Below are positions 1-12,700 of a DNA stretch of 64,000 nt, one piece after another. The stretch covers positions 25,201,090 through 25,265,089 of the forward strand of contig OZ023274.1 of NCBI GenBank assembly GCA_964007475.1. The letters run 5' to 3'. Within the stretch, counting starts at the first letter, position 1. Each line of letters starts with the position of its first letter. A program made the translations under genes and the position numbers. The notes under the pieces were generated by a model that saw nothing but the letters and a program-made list of their open reading frames with translations, made no database searches and was not told the DNA's origin. This stretch comes from Hybos culiciformis (Eukaryota; Arthropoda; Insecta; Diptera; Hybotidae).

Positions 1-459
1 TAAATATAGTTAAAGACAAATCAATGTGGAGTTTCAAGATTTTTTTTGTCGATAGAAATTTTAATTTTTCAAAACCCAATTCTTATAATATTCATCACCT
101 CAACTCAATAAAATTATATTAAATTCATTTTTATTTCGCCTAATGTTTTCACATTGACAAACTTTTTTCTACAATAAAACAATAATTTCTTTTTTTTATC
201 ATATAATTAGATAGAAACGATAATATAAAATTTAAAACAGATGTCTCGAATTTTGGGGAAAAAAATTTGAGCTTTTTTTTTTTAGCACTACAAAAAAATT
301 ATTTATAATGAAATTATCACCAAATTATACTGTTTATAATTTCAAATTTATATAAATTAAATTTTTTTTTTATATTATTTACTTTTTTGTAGTTTTATTT
401 TAATTTTTTTTTTTGTATGATTAAAGTTCACAAACAACAAAATAAAAACTATCTATGTA

Positions 460-487
460 TATAAAATCCCGCTCATTTTAAGTTCAG
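460..487 (+). promoter_or_regulatory. Possible core promoter (TATA box plus initiator)
   Basis: A TATAAAA box at 460-466 is followed by a TCAG initiator-like motif at 484-487, placing its A about 26 bases from the box, which is normal spacing for an insect TATA promoter. The next 30 bases are richer in G and C than the surroundings and look like a 5' leader. I find no convincing coding exon downstream; a 43-codon frame from the ATG at 563 has no recognisable features. In DNA this AT-rich a TATA match is cheap, so the call rests on the spacing and the compositional shift. Confidence 0.3.
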
Positions 488-499
488 CAGCTCTCGGCA

Positions 500-3400
500 A
501 ATTCGTGCTATCAACTGAGTTTAAAAGAAGAAAAAAAAAACAACAGAGAAAAATATAAATTGATGCTGGATTTATTTTATATTACATATAATAATTTTTT
601 CGTTTGTTTTTGTGTGCAAAATACCGAAAAAAAATTGAAAGTAATTTTACGAAAAATAAAAAGTTCAAACAAAAAAAGAAAATTCAAATAAAATTCATTT
701 ATTTCTTTCTACTTTGTTATTTACTCATTCTTAAATATTTACACTTTAATACAGCTTTTATTTTTCAAAACTTAGACTTTACTTAATTTATTGTCAACAA
801 AAATTAGCTTTTACAATTTCTGAATACGATGTGTGACGATCTTGCGCTTCCATTTTTTAATTTAATAATCATTAATCAATTTTATGAAGAAGAAGAATAT
901 CTCGAAAATATACTTTGGCATCAAACTTAAAGTTTTGTGAAAAAGAAATAAGAATAAGAATGCAAAAAATTGTAAATCTTAAGAATCTTGAAGCCCTGAA
1001 TAAAATGTATAATAAAGAATTATGAAATTGAAAAAAATTATGTATGTGAAAATTTTCACTTAAAGAATTGTATGAATGTAACGTATAAAAGTCATAACAA
1101 AACGTCTTAACTGAAACAGGAACTCTCAAAATTTGGAATTGAATAAACTTTTTAATTGAATAAAAAAGTTAATTAAAATCATCATAGAACTTCTATTTAA
1201 TGTTTTGTTTGATGACATAAGTTCAAAGCTTATAATGTTAATTAACCTAGTCGTAATATTTATGAATAATTGCAAAATTATTCTATTCTGTGATCCTTAA
1301 CTTCACAATGGCAGAATTTAAAATTTTTTTTACTATATAGTACACATATAGTTTGAAAATAATATTTTTTATAATAATTTTTAAATTATAATTAATTTGT
1401 GTGTGTTTTATTAATTATTGCATACTAAAAATGGTTTTAAATTGCGATGGACATACATTTCATTTTCTCTGCAATATTCTTACATCACATTCATTATCTA
1501 TTTGCTATGCAAAGATTAGTTAAAAAATATATTTTTTTAATTGAAATATAGCATTCAAAAAATGTTTTCTAAATGTTTGAAATTTTGGTCAACGTTCATA
1601 GAAAATTAAAAATTCTAGTATACAATGCGACATCTCAGATTTTATTATCTTTGAAACTATCATATCATTGTTAGTTTAGTAAATTACTCAAAAAATTATG
1701 TTAATGTCATTTTTTTCGTTTGTTTAAAGAGGGGATCGTGGTCATCTGTATATGTATTTTTATCTATTTTTAGCAATTTCCTTTTCTATCTTTTTTAAAG
1801 AGAAAATAAAATTAACTTCACCTTTCTTTCTTTTATATATTTAATTCTTTTTCAAAGATAAAAATAATTAACCTGTAAAAAGTACTAGGTACTCAATATG
1901 TATGTATGTTTGAGTAAATTTTAAATACCATTTCTTTATATTGAAACTGAAATTTTATCTTATTAAAATATGCATTTAAATATAGTATTCCTTGTATGGT
2001 ATTTATAATCTAATAGCAATAAATTATAATGCGTATTATTGGTCATATAAACTTTTTATTCAAATCTTCCAACCTTCAAAATTGAAGTAAAATTTTTTAT
2101 TTGGTACGAATATTTGAAAAGACAATACCGTGAATTTCCAACAAAAGGTTGGTCCAATTTTAATGTGCATTGTACCGTACATATTATTTTCATAATTACG
2201 CTTACTTTTAAATGGAATAATTAGTTTAAATTATTTTCAATTAGAAATTAGCTCTACTACACATAGACTATATTTTTATCTAAAATACTTGGACAAATTA
2301 AATAAAGAGAGAACTAAAATACTTACTTTATCTTCAAATTCACTGCGTTCAAATATCCAGAAATAACACTTTAGGTGACTATACATCCTTAAAGACAGTC
2401 CCTAGCCTTAATTAAAGCAAGGGAGCAGGTGAAATACGATGACTCTAGCAGTCGTTATCGTCGTCAAACTGTGGTTAGAATTAGAAGTGTTTAAGAGCCC
2501 TCATTGTGAAAAATTGCAAAAAATTGGTCTTAGTTTGACTTTGATTGTAGAGTTACTACAATCTAGACTGAAGTGATTTTTTGATATGTTAGAGAGTATA
2601 TAACTGGCTCCAGGGTAGGTGAGTCGGATTTTTTATATTTTGAGTTTTTTGGCCCAAATAAGCCTTTAAAAAACTTGAACATATTTGCTTGGATTCTGAA
2701 GTAAAGGAAAAAGATAATAAAAAATCTCAAACGCAGAAATAAAGCTAAAATACCACTCTCCAGGGCTGGTGACGTGAAATTTTGAATTTCTTTAATTTCC
2801 TAAACAATTTTTAATTAATTTCATTTATTTCTAAGAAATTTTTAATTTTTTTGATAAATTACAGTTTCTGCACAGAAATCAAATTCAAATATAGTTTTGT
2901 GATTTTCTGGTAGAGGTGTTTTTCGTACAATTTTTGTCGCATTTTTCACGGCCGTTTATTTTCTGTAAAATAAAACAAAAAAAACTGCAAAAATAGAAAA
3001 CAGAAATAGAAAACAGAATTTCAAGTGGAGGGCTCTTAATGGTAGGAAAACTGTGCGAAAGTGCTAAATAGAAACTTTTTAACACGAAGGGATTTCACCA
3101 CTTTAACCAAAAAACCAACCAAGTCTAATAAACAACGATCCTTCATAATTTGATTTTATTTAATTATTGATCTTAAAGTCATAGAAAAAAAAAACCATTA
3201 TATCGAGAAAATAGTTTTTATCTGATTTTGTGTCAGAGTATGAAAAATTTTAAGCACGATTGCATTTTAACATCATAAAGTCTTTCAAGTTTCAACATTA
3301 CCATAAATATGTACTCATCTTGACTGCCAACTTGTAGCTAGTCTAGAAAAAAAAGGAAAATGGATGCATTTTTTCAAACTTAGGTTGATGGAATTGTTGA

Positions 3401-4129
3401 CAAATTCTGCCAATAACATTACAACATTACAGATGTATAAACATTCAAGTTAAATGTGTATTATGATTATGCTTAGCGTGTATTATGATAAACTTACTCT
3501 GTAGTTTCTTTTTTAGTAAAAATTTGAATATATTATTATTAGGTATAATGTAGGTAGAGGTGTAGTAGTATTTTTTTAATTCATTTGGAATGTATATAAC
3601 GGTGATGATAAAACCCATATGTTGAAGAAAAAACCTGATTTGCGACCGATTACACAATAGTTTTATTTGAAAATAAAATTCATTTGAGAATTAACAAAAT
3701 TAAATGCTTTTGTCTATAATACATACTAAAAATTAATAGGTACTATATTTTATAATGTTATACGTTTTAAGTGCAAAAAATATTCAAAAAAAATTAAAAA
3801 AAAAAAATTTCAATGTCCTGACCTGACCGCGATTTAAGTCTGAAATATAACACTTCTAAATAGAAAAACTCGAACAGAAGTAGGTACTTTTAAATATATT
3901 TTGAGCGAAATATTTTTTTCTCTAAAGAAATTTTGATTTTTAAAAATGCTTTTTTAAGAATAAAAAAAAACTTGGACGGATGAACCCTTTTTAAAACAAG
4001 CGAACATTTTTTGGAATTTTTTCCATAAATACCTAAAGTAGGAGTTCAAAAAATCAGTCTAGGATAACTTCTATGCAAATTGGTATACGAGAAGATTGAA
4101 GGAAATTAAAACAATATATAAGCCCTATT
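500..4129. other. AT-rich intergenic DNA, no gene recognised
   Basis: Only short frames without recognisable motifs are present. Two similar segments beginning with CTCCAGGG occur near 2609 and 2760. The word AAGAGCCCTC at about 2493 is matched by its complement near 3030, which could be the ends of a decayed element. I can support nothing further. Confidence 0.5.
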
Positions 4130-4925
4130 GTGCCCTGCAGAGCCGCATTTGTATCTTTGGCGCCCTTAGGCAATGTATATTAACGCGCCCCATAATCTAA
4201 TAATAAAAGTTAAAGACAACATGTACAATATAATTATTAGTTGTTTTTGTTAATTTATGTATTTAGTAGTAAGTAAAAATGTCATAGTGTACACATTAAA
4301 ATTTTCGCCTTGATTTTTTGTCTGCAAAATCATCAATTATGTCAGTATAATTACTATTTGATGTAAAATTAGTTTTTATTAATAGCTAGTGCGTTTTAAC
4401 AACGAAAAACTTCGATCCGCAGAGCAGTTAGTTAAATGTAGGCACAAAAACCTTCTTAAAATTTTATTTAGAATTGGAAATACACTAATTTTTTACTATA
4501 TATTAGAATTTTCATTATATTTCAAATATGATGTCACTTGGCACAGATTCTTCCATAAAACATTCATCAAAACGTTCTTGCATACCCGATATAAGTTTTC
4601 TGCATTTGCAATATTTTGTTTAGGTTGGTATATAATTCAATTGTTTAAAAATTCTAATTTTTTGTAAATTAATTCATTCTATAATATTATAAATATAAAC
4701 TATAAAATAATGCTTGCCGTACGCTCGCTTAATTCTTAATTTCGATTATATAATTTAATTATAATTATCAATACTTAAATTAAAAAAAAAAAAAAATTAA
4801 TTAAAAAAAAGCATGCTTCATAAAATTTTCTAAAAAAAAATTAAATTGCAAGCGCCCTTTTTATCTTAGCGCCCCTAGGCAGCTGCCTAGGTTTGCCTAT
4901 TAGTAAATGCGGCCCTGGTGCCCTG
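4130..4925. mobile_element. Non-autonomous hAT-type DNA transposon with 8-bp target duplication
   Basis: The element spans 4138-4917 (780 bp) and is bracketed by the exact 8-bp direct repeat GTGCCCTG at 4130-4137 and 4918-4925. The left end begins CAGAGCCGCATTT and the right end, read inward on the other strand, begins CAGGGCCGCATTT, giving 12 of 13 matches. An 8-bp target duplication with CAGRG-type ends is the hAT signature. Subterminal GCGCCC and CCTAGGC words occur near both ends, as is usual for transposase-binding regions. The inside is AT-rich and I see no transposase; a 92-codon frame at 4389-4667 resembles nothing I know. Confidence 0.85.
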
Positions 4926-5259
4926 GGATTCGAACTGGACGTGAAATTGAATTTTAGTGAAATAAGAACATGAATAGAAATAGAAATCAAATATTAAAAT
5001 AAAAATATTTTAAATTGAAATGTTGAAAACGGGGTCCATATTTAATTTATTTTTTTAATAGGGTTTTAAAAACTATTAAATTTTTGCGAATTAAGAGTAT
5101 CTATTATCACTATTGATTTACAAAATGATAATAAAAAAAAACAAATATTTTCAGGGCTGACAAGGTACTATACAATTGGGTAGGTACTGTACATAGTAAT
5201 TATTCTGATTATCGGAACTCAATTAAAATACATTTGAATGAAACTTTTGTAATAAGGCT

Positions 5260-5604
5260 GTCACACTTCGGCTTTTTAATGGCTTTTTGAAAAAGCTATC
5301 ATCGTTGTGGCTATTTCGTGGCTTTTTCCATACAAAAAAAAGAAAAAAAAGCTAGTGGCTTTTCAAAAAGGAATCAAATAACAAATGAGCTCTGTGAGAA
5401 AAAAATAAACTAACAATTGCATACTTTCAGGAAGTTGGCGGCAATTTAAAAAAAAAAACGAATAAAAAAACAAAAAAAATTCCCAAAAAAAAAGGAAAAA
5501 GATATGACAAAACGAGAAAAAAAAAGAAAAAAAACCAAAAAGTGCAAGTGTGAACGCATTTAAAAAAGCCGTCATGAGTAGTGGCTTTTTAGTTGTAGTG
5601 TGAC
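5260..5604. mobile_element. MITE-like element with GTCACACT inverted ends
   Basis: GTCACACT at 5260-5267 is mirrored by AGTGTGAC at 5597-5604. The subterminal words GGCTTTTT and its complement AAAAAGCC recur several times inside, again in inverted arrangement. The element is 345 bp with no coding content. I see no clear target-site duplication, so the exact borders are uncertain. It lies about 400 bp upstream of the TSEN34 start and could carry part of that gene's upstream region. Confidence 0.55.
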
Positions 5605-6011
5605 TCGCTTATAACACTCCTTATCATCGTCACATCACATCACATTATTAAAAAAACTCTAATTGGCTCAATTTTATTTTTGCATACCCTGGCGACGAAT
5701 AGAATTATTATGAATATTTATGAATGTTAAATTGCGCCATTTACACAGCCTAATATTATGCAATCAGAGAAAACATTTTCATGCATCATCAAACAGCTGA
5801 TTTGTATTTACAAAAAACTTTTAATGGTTTCTGATATTTGATCGATGTAAACAAAAACAAACGACTCAAAAACAAAATCGACTGCAAAATTTGGAAAATT
5901 AGTTCAGTTTTAAGTTTATTTAAAAAATAGAAATTAAAAATCAACTAAATAATATGAAATGAATGTACCTAGGTACCTATATTTTTTAACTAAAATTCGA
6001 ATTTAGAAATT

Positions 6012-7741
6012 ATGACAGCAACTACAGATTTAGAGGAAAATAAAAAAATCTACTTGACATTATTGAATGGAACCGGCTATGTTTTCAATGTTGATGGTAA
6101 GAAAATGATAAATAGTTGGAAATTTTTTTAAAGTTAAACCACAACAATTAAACCATGTTATTCCTACTTAAAAATGACAAGATAAAATTTATTTTCAGAT
6201 TATATGAAAATTAGGACAGAACATCGAATTGTTGGAAGTTTTGTGGGAACTTGTCATTCACGTGGATGGTCAGCAAATACAATTGGTAACGATGCCTACG
6301 CTTCCCTATTTTTAGTATCAAATTTAATATTTAATGCAGAGAGTTGTTTGAATATTTCCTTCCTGTGGTTTAATATGTATCATAATAAGATTGTGAACTA
6401 CTAAGTTCACAATCAGAAATAGTTAACAGGAAATTAAAACCTCATAAAGGAACACGAATAGTAAATAAAACTCACAGCATTAAATATAAATTAAATTAAA
6501 TAAAAATGAATTTGTGTAACATTCGTCTCAAGAATTGTAAATGATAAGGCATCAAGTATTCAATTGAATCACTCTGATGTGTTCACAACGAAATACAGTC
6601 ATTCAGTATTTCAAGTAAAAGTATTCTCAAAAAGCCACCGTTTCCTGAGTCAATTACTTTCAGTTTTCATTCCTATCCAATCCACGAATAAAAATTTCAA
6701 TTCTGAGCTAATTAACCTTGTTAAAATCCTTCCAAAAAATATTCTTAATAATTTTATTGTTATTTTTTTTTAGCACTTCCTGTTGAATTGACAAAATTTG
6801 AAACACAATTATTAATTGAGAAAAATATTGCCGTTGTAGTTAAAAAAGGCAGAAGTCTATTGAAAATACCTGATTCATTAGAAATTGAAAAATATAATAA
6901 ATTATCCCAAAAGAGAATTGATGAGCAGGCAGATATACAAAAAGAACAAAAAATTAAAGAATCGGAGAAGAATATTGAAAAAATTTTAGCTGGAAAACGA
7001 AATAAAATGATTAAAAATGGTGTAGCAAAAAAAGGTTCGGTTGGGAAATCATAGATTAAATTACAATTTTTTTTAAAATAATGAATAACTAGATATTATA
7101 TTACATATTATAAGGATTCCCTTGAATACAAGAGAGATTAGAAAAAAAAATTATTTTGAAAATTATATTATATTACAGATTTTATTTTAATTTCAATAGA
7201 TATAAATTTGACAGCCGAAGATGTTATTAACGATATCAGAAATAGCATAAAATTTGATAAAAATAATGCGCTTATTGAAATTCAACTTCAACATTCGCTT
7301 GAACATGGTAAGTTAGTTTATTTCGTGTCTCCTGAATACAGACGAACTCTGTATTTTTTTGTATTTTTATTAGATTTTAATTTCAATAATTTTGTTTCCA
7401 CAGATGGCGAAATTTTTAATCTTCCCAGCGACCATTCAATTAAATATCGTATCTTTAGAGATATGTGGGAAAAATCAAAATTTATTACATCGGGTGAAGG
7501 ATTTGGTGCTGATTTTATTGTTTACCCTGGTGATCCAATGATGTTTCATGCTTCTCATATTGTTATTATTTTAGCCAATCCAATAATAATGCCATCAATT
7601 TTAATATCTAAATGTCGACTATCTGTAGCTGTTAATAAAATATGTGTTTTTGCATATGAAAATAGCAAAAAAGAAATATCTTATCAAACTGTTAGTTGGG
7701 AAGGTGGCCAAAATAAAACACAAACAAGTAATGATGAGTAA
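6012..7741 (+). CDS. TSEN34: tRNA-splicing endonuclease subunit Sen34
   Basis: Five exons: 6012-6096, 6199-6285, 6774-7034, 7200-7307 and 7404-7741. All have GT..AG borders and compatible phases, giving about 292 residues (human TSEN34 has 310). Sen34 is a catalytic subunit of the heterotetrameric nuclear endonuclease that cuts at the 3' splice site of intron-containing pre-tRNAs. The N-terminal part carries EHRIVGS, a family landmark. A charged Lys/Glu-rich linker follows at about residues 95-145. The C-terminal nuclease fold has YRIFRDMWE, then GADFIVYPGDP, FHASH and VNK, putting the expected catalytic triad at Tyr221, His229 and Lys259; all three are present. An alternative acceptor at 7178 would add seven in-frame residues to exon 4. 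A poly(A) signal AATAAA lies at 7990-7995. The ATG is the first in frame and gives the family-like start. Neighbour WBP2 is convergent. Confidence 0.93.
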
Positions 7742-8374
7742 TTTCGTAATTTGGAAGAAAACTTTTGCTATAAGTCAATCTCGAAAATTTGACAACAATG
7801 ATCATAACATGTCTCATAATATCTTATAAACAAATTGCGTTATTATTATTCGAATGATGATGACCAACATTTGAGAGAAGAAAAATTGTTACTTTTATAA
7901 AAAAAAAATTGTATTATGTATGAATATAAAGATTTTTTTTAAATTTCATAATATGTTTTTATATTATATGAGAAGTGCATTATATTTTTAATAAATTTGA
8001 GAAAACAATTTGCCTTTTAAATAATGTTTAGAATAAAACTCGAATTAGATTATTATACCGTTTTTCTGTCCTGAAATGAGTTTATTTTCAAAAATTTCTG
8101 AATTCAAATTTAATTTTTTTTAATATAAAGATAATATATGGACAATATGAAAATAATTTATACATAAAAATAAAAAATTTAAAATTAAAAAAAAAAAAAA
8201 AACAAGTATACATATATTGTATGAAAAACATTTAACATTACAAAATAATAAAAATATTGTTTTTAGAAAAATTCTGACAAAAAATTATCTTCTAGGAAAG
8301 GAAAAAGTGAATTAAATATTTAAACATAATGCAAATAATTATGTGTTGAATTTCTATATTCATATATTAGATTT
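7742..8374. other. TSEN34 3' flank, no gene
   Basis: Holds the presumed TSEN34 3' untranslated region with AATAAA at 7990-7995, then AT-rich DNA with poly-A tracts up to the hAT remnant. Nothing else is recognised. Confidence 0.5.
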
Positions 8375-8914
8375 GTGATGAATGCGCTTGTCATTTTCAA
8401 TTTCAAGAGTCAAAAAAAATTATCTAATTTTCCAAACATGTTGGCGCAATTAAAAAGTTCTGCTTCTACTAATTATGATGAAAATAAATATATCAAAGAA
8501 ATTAAGAACGTTATTGAAGAATTAGGTAACCGTTTTGAAGATTTTAAAAAACTTGATAATGTAGTTTTATTTATGAGTCTTCCATTTGATAGCAATATTG
8601 AAGCAGAAACAATTGCAGAAAACCTTTCAACTATTTTTGATATGGATAATATTACACTTGAAGCAGAAATTATTACTTTACGAAATGATATTTATAATAA
8701 ACAAGAGCTTCCGAAAATAAATTCTGGAAATATTTAGCAGAAGATAAATATCCAAATCTAAAAAAATGTGCTGAAAATTTATACGCCTGTTTTGGTTCGA
8801 CATACATATTTGTGAATGAAAATAATAAAGTCGAAATACGGAACTAATTTAACAGACGAACACTTAGAATTTGGGTCCCTAAATATTGCTTTCTCCTCTT
8901 ACTCCTACTTTTAG
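8375..8914 (+). pseudogene. Frameshifted hAT transposase C-terminus (GTF2IRD2/ZBED5-like)
   Basis: Frame 1 (8375-8737) reads through a KLSNFPNM block and an ENKYIKEIKNVIEELGNRF block typical of the GTF2IRD2/ZBED5-type hAT transposases. A shift near 8720 continues as FWKYLAEDKYPNLKKCAENL and CFGSTYIF, the region that includes the dimerisation domain. A second shift near 8840 recovers KSKYGTNLTDEHLEFG, the usual K-S-K-Y/R...LTDEHLE tail, ending at a stop at 8912-8914. Joining three frames shows it is a dead copy. The upstream catalytic part and the left terminal repeat are not visible. The word CAGTTGACATCCCTG at about 8969-8983 may be its right end. The family assignment comes from recognised motifs, not from a search. 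Confidence 0.8.
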
Positions 8915-9760
8915 AAAAAGTAGATCGCATAGAATTTTTACTGCGTGAAGTATAGATCTTATAGAAAAATCAGTTGACATCCCTGTATAGCTTAATGAAT
9001 TACAAAGTAAAATGACATGTACTGGTGAAGGGCTTGTGTGAATTTCCATTTTACTTTAAAATTATTAATTTTGATAAAAACTGGAAAAAATTTAAAAAAC
9101 CTGGAGAGTGGAGTTTAAGTTAATAAACTGGAACTCCAGGGTAAAACACCCCAGTTGGCATCCCTGTCTAAAAACCTATCTAGTTTTATTTATTCGGATT
9201 TACGTGGAAATCTTGGTGAAATCAATTCTGCACCATTGTGCCAAAATCTTCCTGCTATATTAGAAAAACAAATTAAGAAAACAGGACTCTTTCAAATTTT
9301 TATATAATTTATTTTATCAATTAAAAACATAAATCAAAAAAACAAATTGCGACAATAGTAATACATAATACCCACAGTAATTGTAGAATATTTTAAACCG
9401 TTTATTTTGAAAGTGAACTAACTCCATTTTGATATATGAATATTTAAAATTGTCTAATCGATATCTCAAAAAGAATTAGTAATCAGAGAACTTTCAATAT
9501 AAGCGGATTAATAATTATTTATTTTCAATTTTAAATCATACCTAATAGTTTTTAAATGTTTATTATGGTGAAAAATTTAATTTTCATATTTTTTTATAAT
9601 ATTTATAGTAATAAAAATTTACATAGGAAATAATAATTATTTAAAGATTTTGTTAGTTCAGAATACAAAACGAACATTATACGACTTAGATTATTAGAAA
9701 TTTTTTTTTGAACAAAAATAAATTTCCTTCATACACATTTCTAATCATTGGTTCGTTTAT
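8915..9760. other. Transposon-end debris between hAT remnant and WBP2
   Basis: Two similar words in the same orientation, CAGTTGACATCCCTG (about 8969) and CAGTTGGCATCCCTG (about 9153), resemble right-hand ends of hAT-like elements read inward as CAGGGATG. Between them at 9100-9143 is a hairpin with CCTGGAG and CTCCAGG arms. A 41-codon open frame at 9182-9307 has a coding-like composition but I cannot identify it. The remainder, to the WBP2 stop, is AT-rich and should contain the WBP2 3' untranslated region. Confidence 0.45.
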
Positions 9761-12700
9761 TTATTGTTTCCTAGTTGCGCTGCTGTAACTTGGGGGCAAT
9801 TCCTAAGAAAATAAGAAAAAATTCAAAAATAAGATTTTCTAATTTCTTATAAGATTGTTTACATTCATTCCAGGTGGGGCTGCATATCCACCATGGGTAT
9901 TCAAATTTTGAGCTGGTCCTTGTCCACTATTCGGATTATATTGTTGTGTTTGTGAACTATAATTATTATAGCTACTTTGAGCAGCCTCTGCTTCTTTGGA
10001 CACTACAAAAAAATTGGGCAGATAAGAATTAGGAAAAAATTAAAAAATATCCATGCTCCTCAGTGAGAATGAACATGACAAATGATAGATCAGAGTTAGA
10101 TAAAATTTAGAATGTCGAAACAAAATAAATAAGTGAGACGTTATGCAAAAAAAAAGGACGTTTAATATAAAAACTCATGCGATTATTTTTTTTTTATATT
10201 TACTAAATTAAAATGAATACAAAAAAATTGATTTAATTTTCTCTCCTCATCGCCTGTTTGACACATCAATTTCACACTTAATACAATATATTTTTTATAT
10301 GCTACGGATAGAACACATAATATTATTTTGTTTCTTGACAGAATTAATAATGAGTATTATTATAATGCTAACAAACTTCATGTTAATCTTAAAAAATAGT
10401 TCTCTGGGAAAAATTATATCATTTAACATATAGATTAACAAATAGTAAAAGGGTAGGCTGACATTTTTCTTACATTGTACATAAAATAAATTAAAATAAG
10501 TTTTTAGTTAAGAACGTAATATTTGATTATTTATCTGTCGGCTCCTGTATTTAATAGATAAATTAGTTAAATGAACAATACTAATTCTAATTGTGTTGAT
10601 TTAAATTCAATTGATCTTAATTTGTTCAAAAAGACAAACTGGGAATACTAATTACGTCGACGGACACATTTTAAAAAAATCCACTTAAAAAATAAATTGT
10701 TAAATTCATCCTTTAGCTTAACCAAATCATAGACTTAATAGATACGCAATATGCTTATAAGTTAATAATCTGAATAATTGAAAATTATTGCTAAATGATG
10801 GATATTTTTTTAATATTTATTAAATTGAGAGGAATATATTTATGACAGATATACGGTGAAAATAGAGAGGAATATATTTATGAAAGATATACGCTCAAAA
10901 TAAAGATCAATAATGCTAATTAATATAATTAGAAATTAAAAATAATAATAAATCATTTACACATTCCCACAGATAGAAGATTCCAAAAAATAAAATACAA
11001 AATAATTATGCAATTAAAATTATTAATTTATATTTGCCAAATTTTGTGTAAATTTATTTCTAAAATAAGAATTTGGAATGTAACAAACATTCAGTCAATA
11101 AAGAGAACTCGAACAGTCACCGTTGATAGTTTTATCGATCGCTTTCTGATCCATTGAAATTTTAAAATAATAAAACAAAAATGTTTTACACTGCTAAGTT
11201 CTTTGAAAAACATAGTTCAATATTCATTTTTGTTTTCGTACATAGACTCGAAAGTGATTTAATCGAAAAAGTAGAAAACAGTGTTATGCAATAAAATGTT
11301 TTTTTTTAATAACTGTGCTTTATTATGAAAGGTTAATATTTTAATTCTTATTGATTGATGGTTAAGTTAATTAATGTTAATGATTAAGGATAAATTTTGT
11401 TTTAACGACAAAATTCTGTATTCTATATCGTATTATTTTAACTAGCACTGGTTATGATTTAAAGAAAATTTGTGAATCTTTAAATAATATGCTTACCATA
11501 AATTTATGATTAGAATAAAATATTAATTGCTTATTAATGAATATTTTTATATAGTATTTAAATAGAATAAAAATTAAATTATAAAAAATATTCTTTTTTT
11601 TTTAAAGAAATAAAATTGGAATCGGAATAAAACAATATCTGAGCGGAGTGTAATAAACTGAAAGTTAAAAAAAAAAACAATAATAAGAATTCTCAATTTA
11701 AATGTGGAAAGTAACAATTTAAATCTGGAAACTATTTATCTCGGCATGTTTAGTGAAGAAAAAAGCATTGAACTTCTTTTTTTTTTCTACATTTTAACTA
11801 CATAATTTTGAAACGAAAGAAACAACAAAAATATAAATAGAAGAAGCAAATCTACATGCTTTTTTTTATATTTTAAACTCACTTGGTGGCCCTGATGCGA
11901 AACCCATTGCACCAGATGTTGGAGCTGATGGATAAGATTGTCCTCCAGACGGAGAAACAAATCCGAATTGTCCCTGTGACGGTTGAGAGCTTGGATAACC
12001 AGATGCTCCTTGAAAACCGGGATAACCATTTTGTGCCGGTGGAGCACCTGGATAACTTCCGGGTGCTTGATAACCCGGATAACCATTTTGAGCCGGAGCT
12101 CCTGGATAGCCCTGAGGGCTTGAATATCCACCAGGAGCTTGAAAACCTGCATAACCCTGAGATGGTGGAGCACCGGGATAACCTTGTGATGGTGGAGCAC
12201 CTGGGTATCCTTGCGGTGGTGGTGCACCAGGATAACCTTGTTGTGGAAGAGCTCCAGGATAACCTTGTTGTGGTGGAGCTCCAGGATAACCAGAATGAGC
12301 TAATTTATTTCAAATTTCGTAAAGCAAATTTGAATAATAAAATAAAAGCAAAAAAATTTTTTGTTTTGCATAAAATTTAAACAAACTTGCCGAGAAGTTT
12401 CCCCGAAAAAATTTATTTTAGGCGTAACTTCAATTTACGTGTACTTACGCGTGTTTATTCCTGGATACGGTGGAGGATTATCGCTCATGAATATACCACC
12501 GCCTGACGTAGGATTACCAAAATATTCAGGATTATTTGGTAACCAACCATAATAACCTGGTGGAGGTTCATACGCTGGAGCAGGAGCTTCATACCTAAAA
12601 ATAAATTTCGCTTTATTGTTAATTTTTATAAGTCACTTAATTTTTTTCCTGAGATCAAAATCAAAATTTTAGAAACTCATCATGTATTCTTAGAATCGTT

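Noticed and set aside
4389..4667. 92-codon frame inside the 4.1-kb hAT element
   Set aside because: Aromatic- and Ile-rich with no transposase motif; probably chance in AT-rich DNA.
4910..4945. tRNA-like B box (GGGATTCGAACTGG)
   Set aside because: No A box or acceptor stem at proper distance; the words belong to the hAT flank.
7179..7199. Alternative TSEN34 exon 4 start adding seven residues
   Set aside because: Kept in frame and possible, but the added residues are all AT-codon hydrophobics and the 7199 acceptor gives the more family-like sequence.
12361..12552. Plus-strand frames over the WBP2 exons (for example 11883-12380 and 12361-12552)
   Set aside because: They are antisense shadows of WBP2 exons 4 and 5; the Pro/Gly/Tyr repeat keeps several frames open at once.
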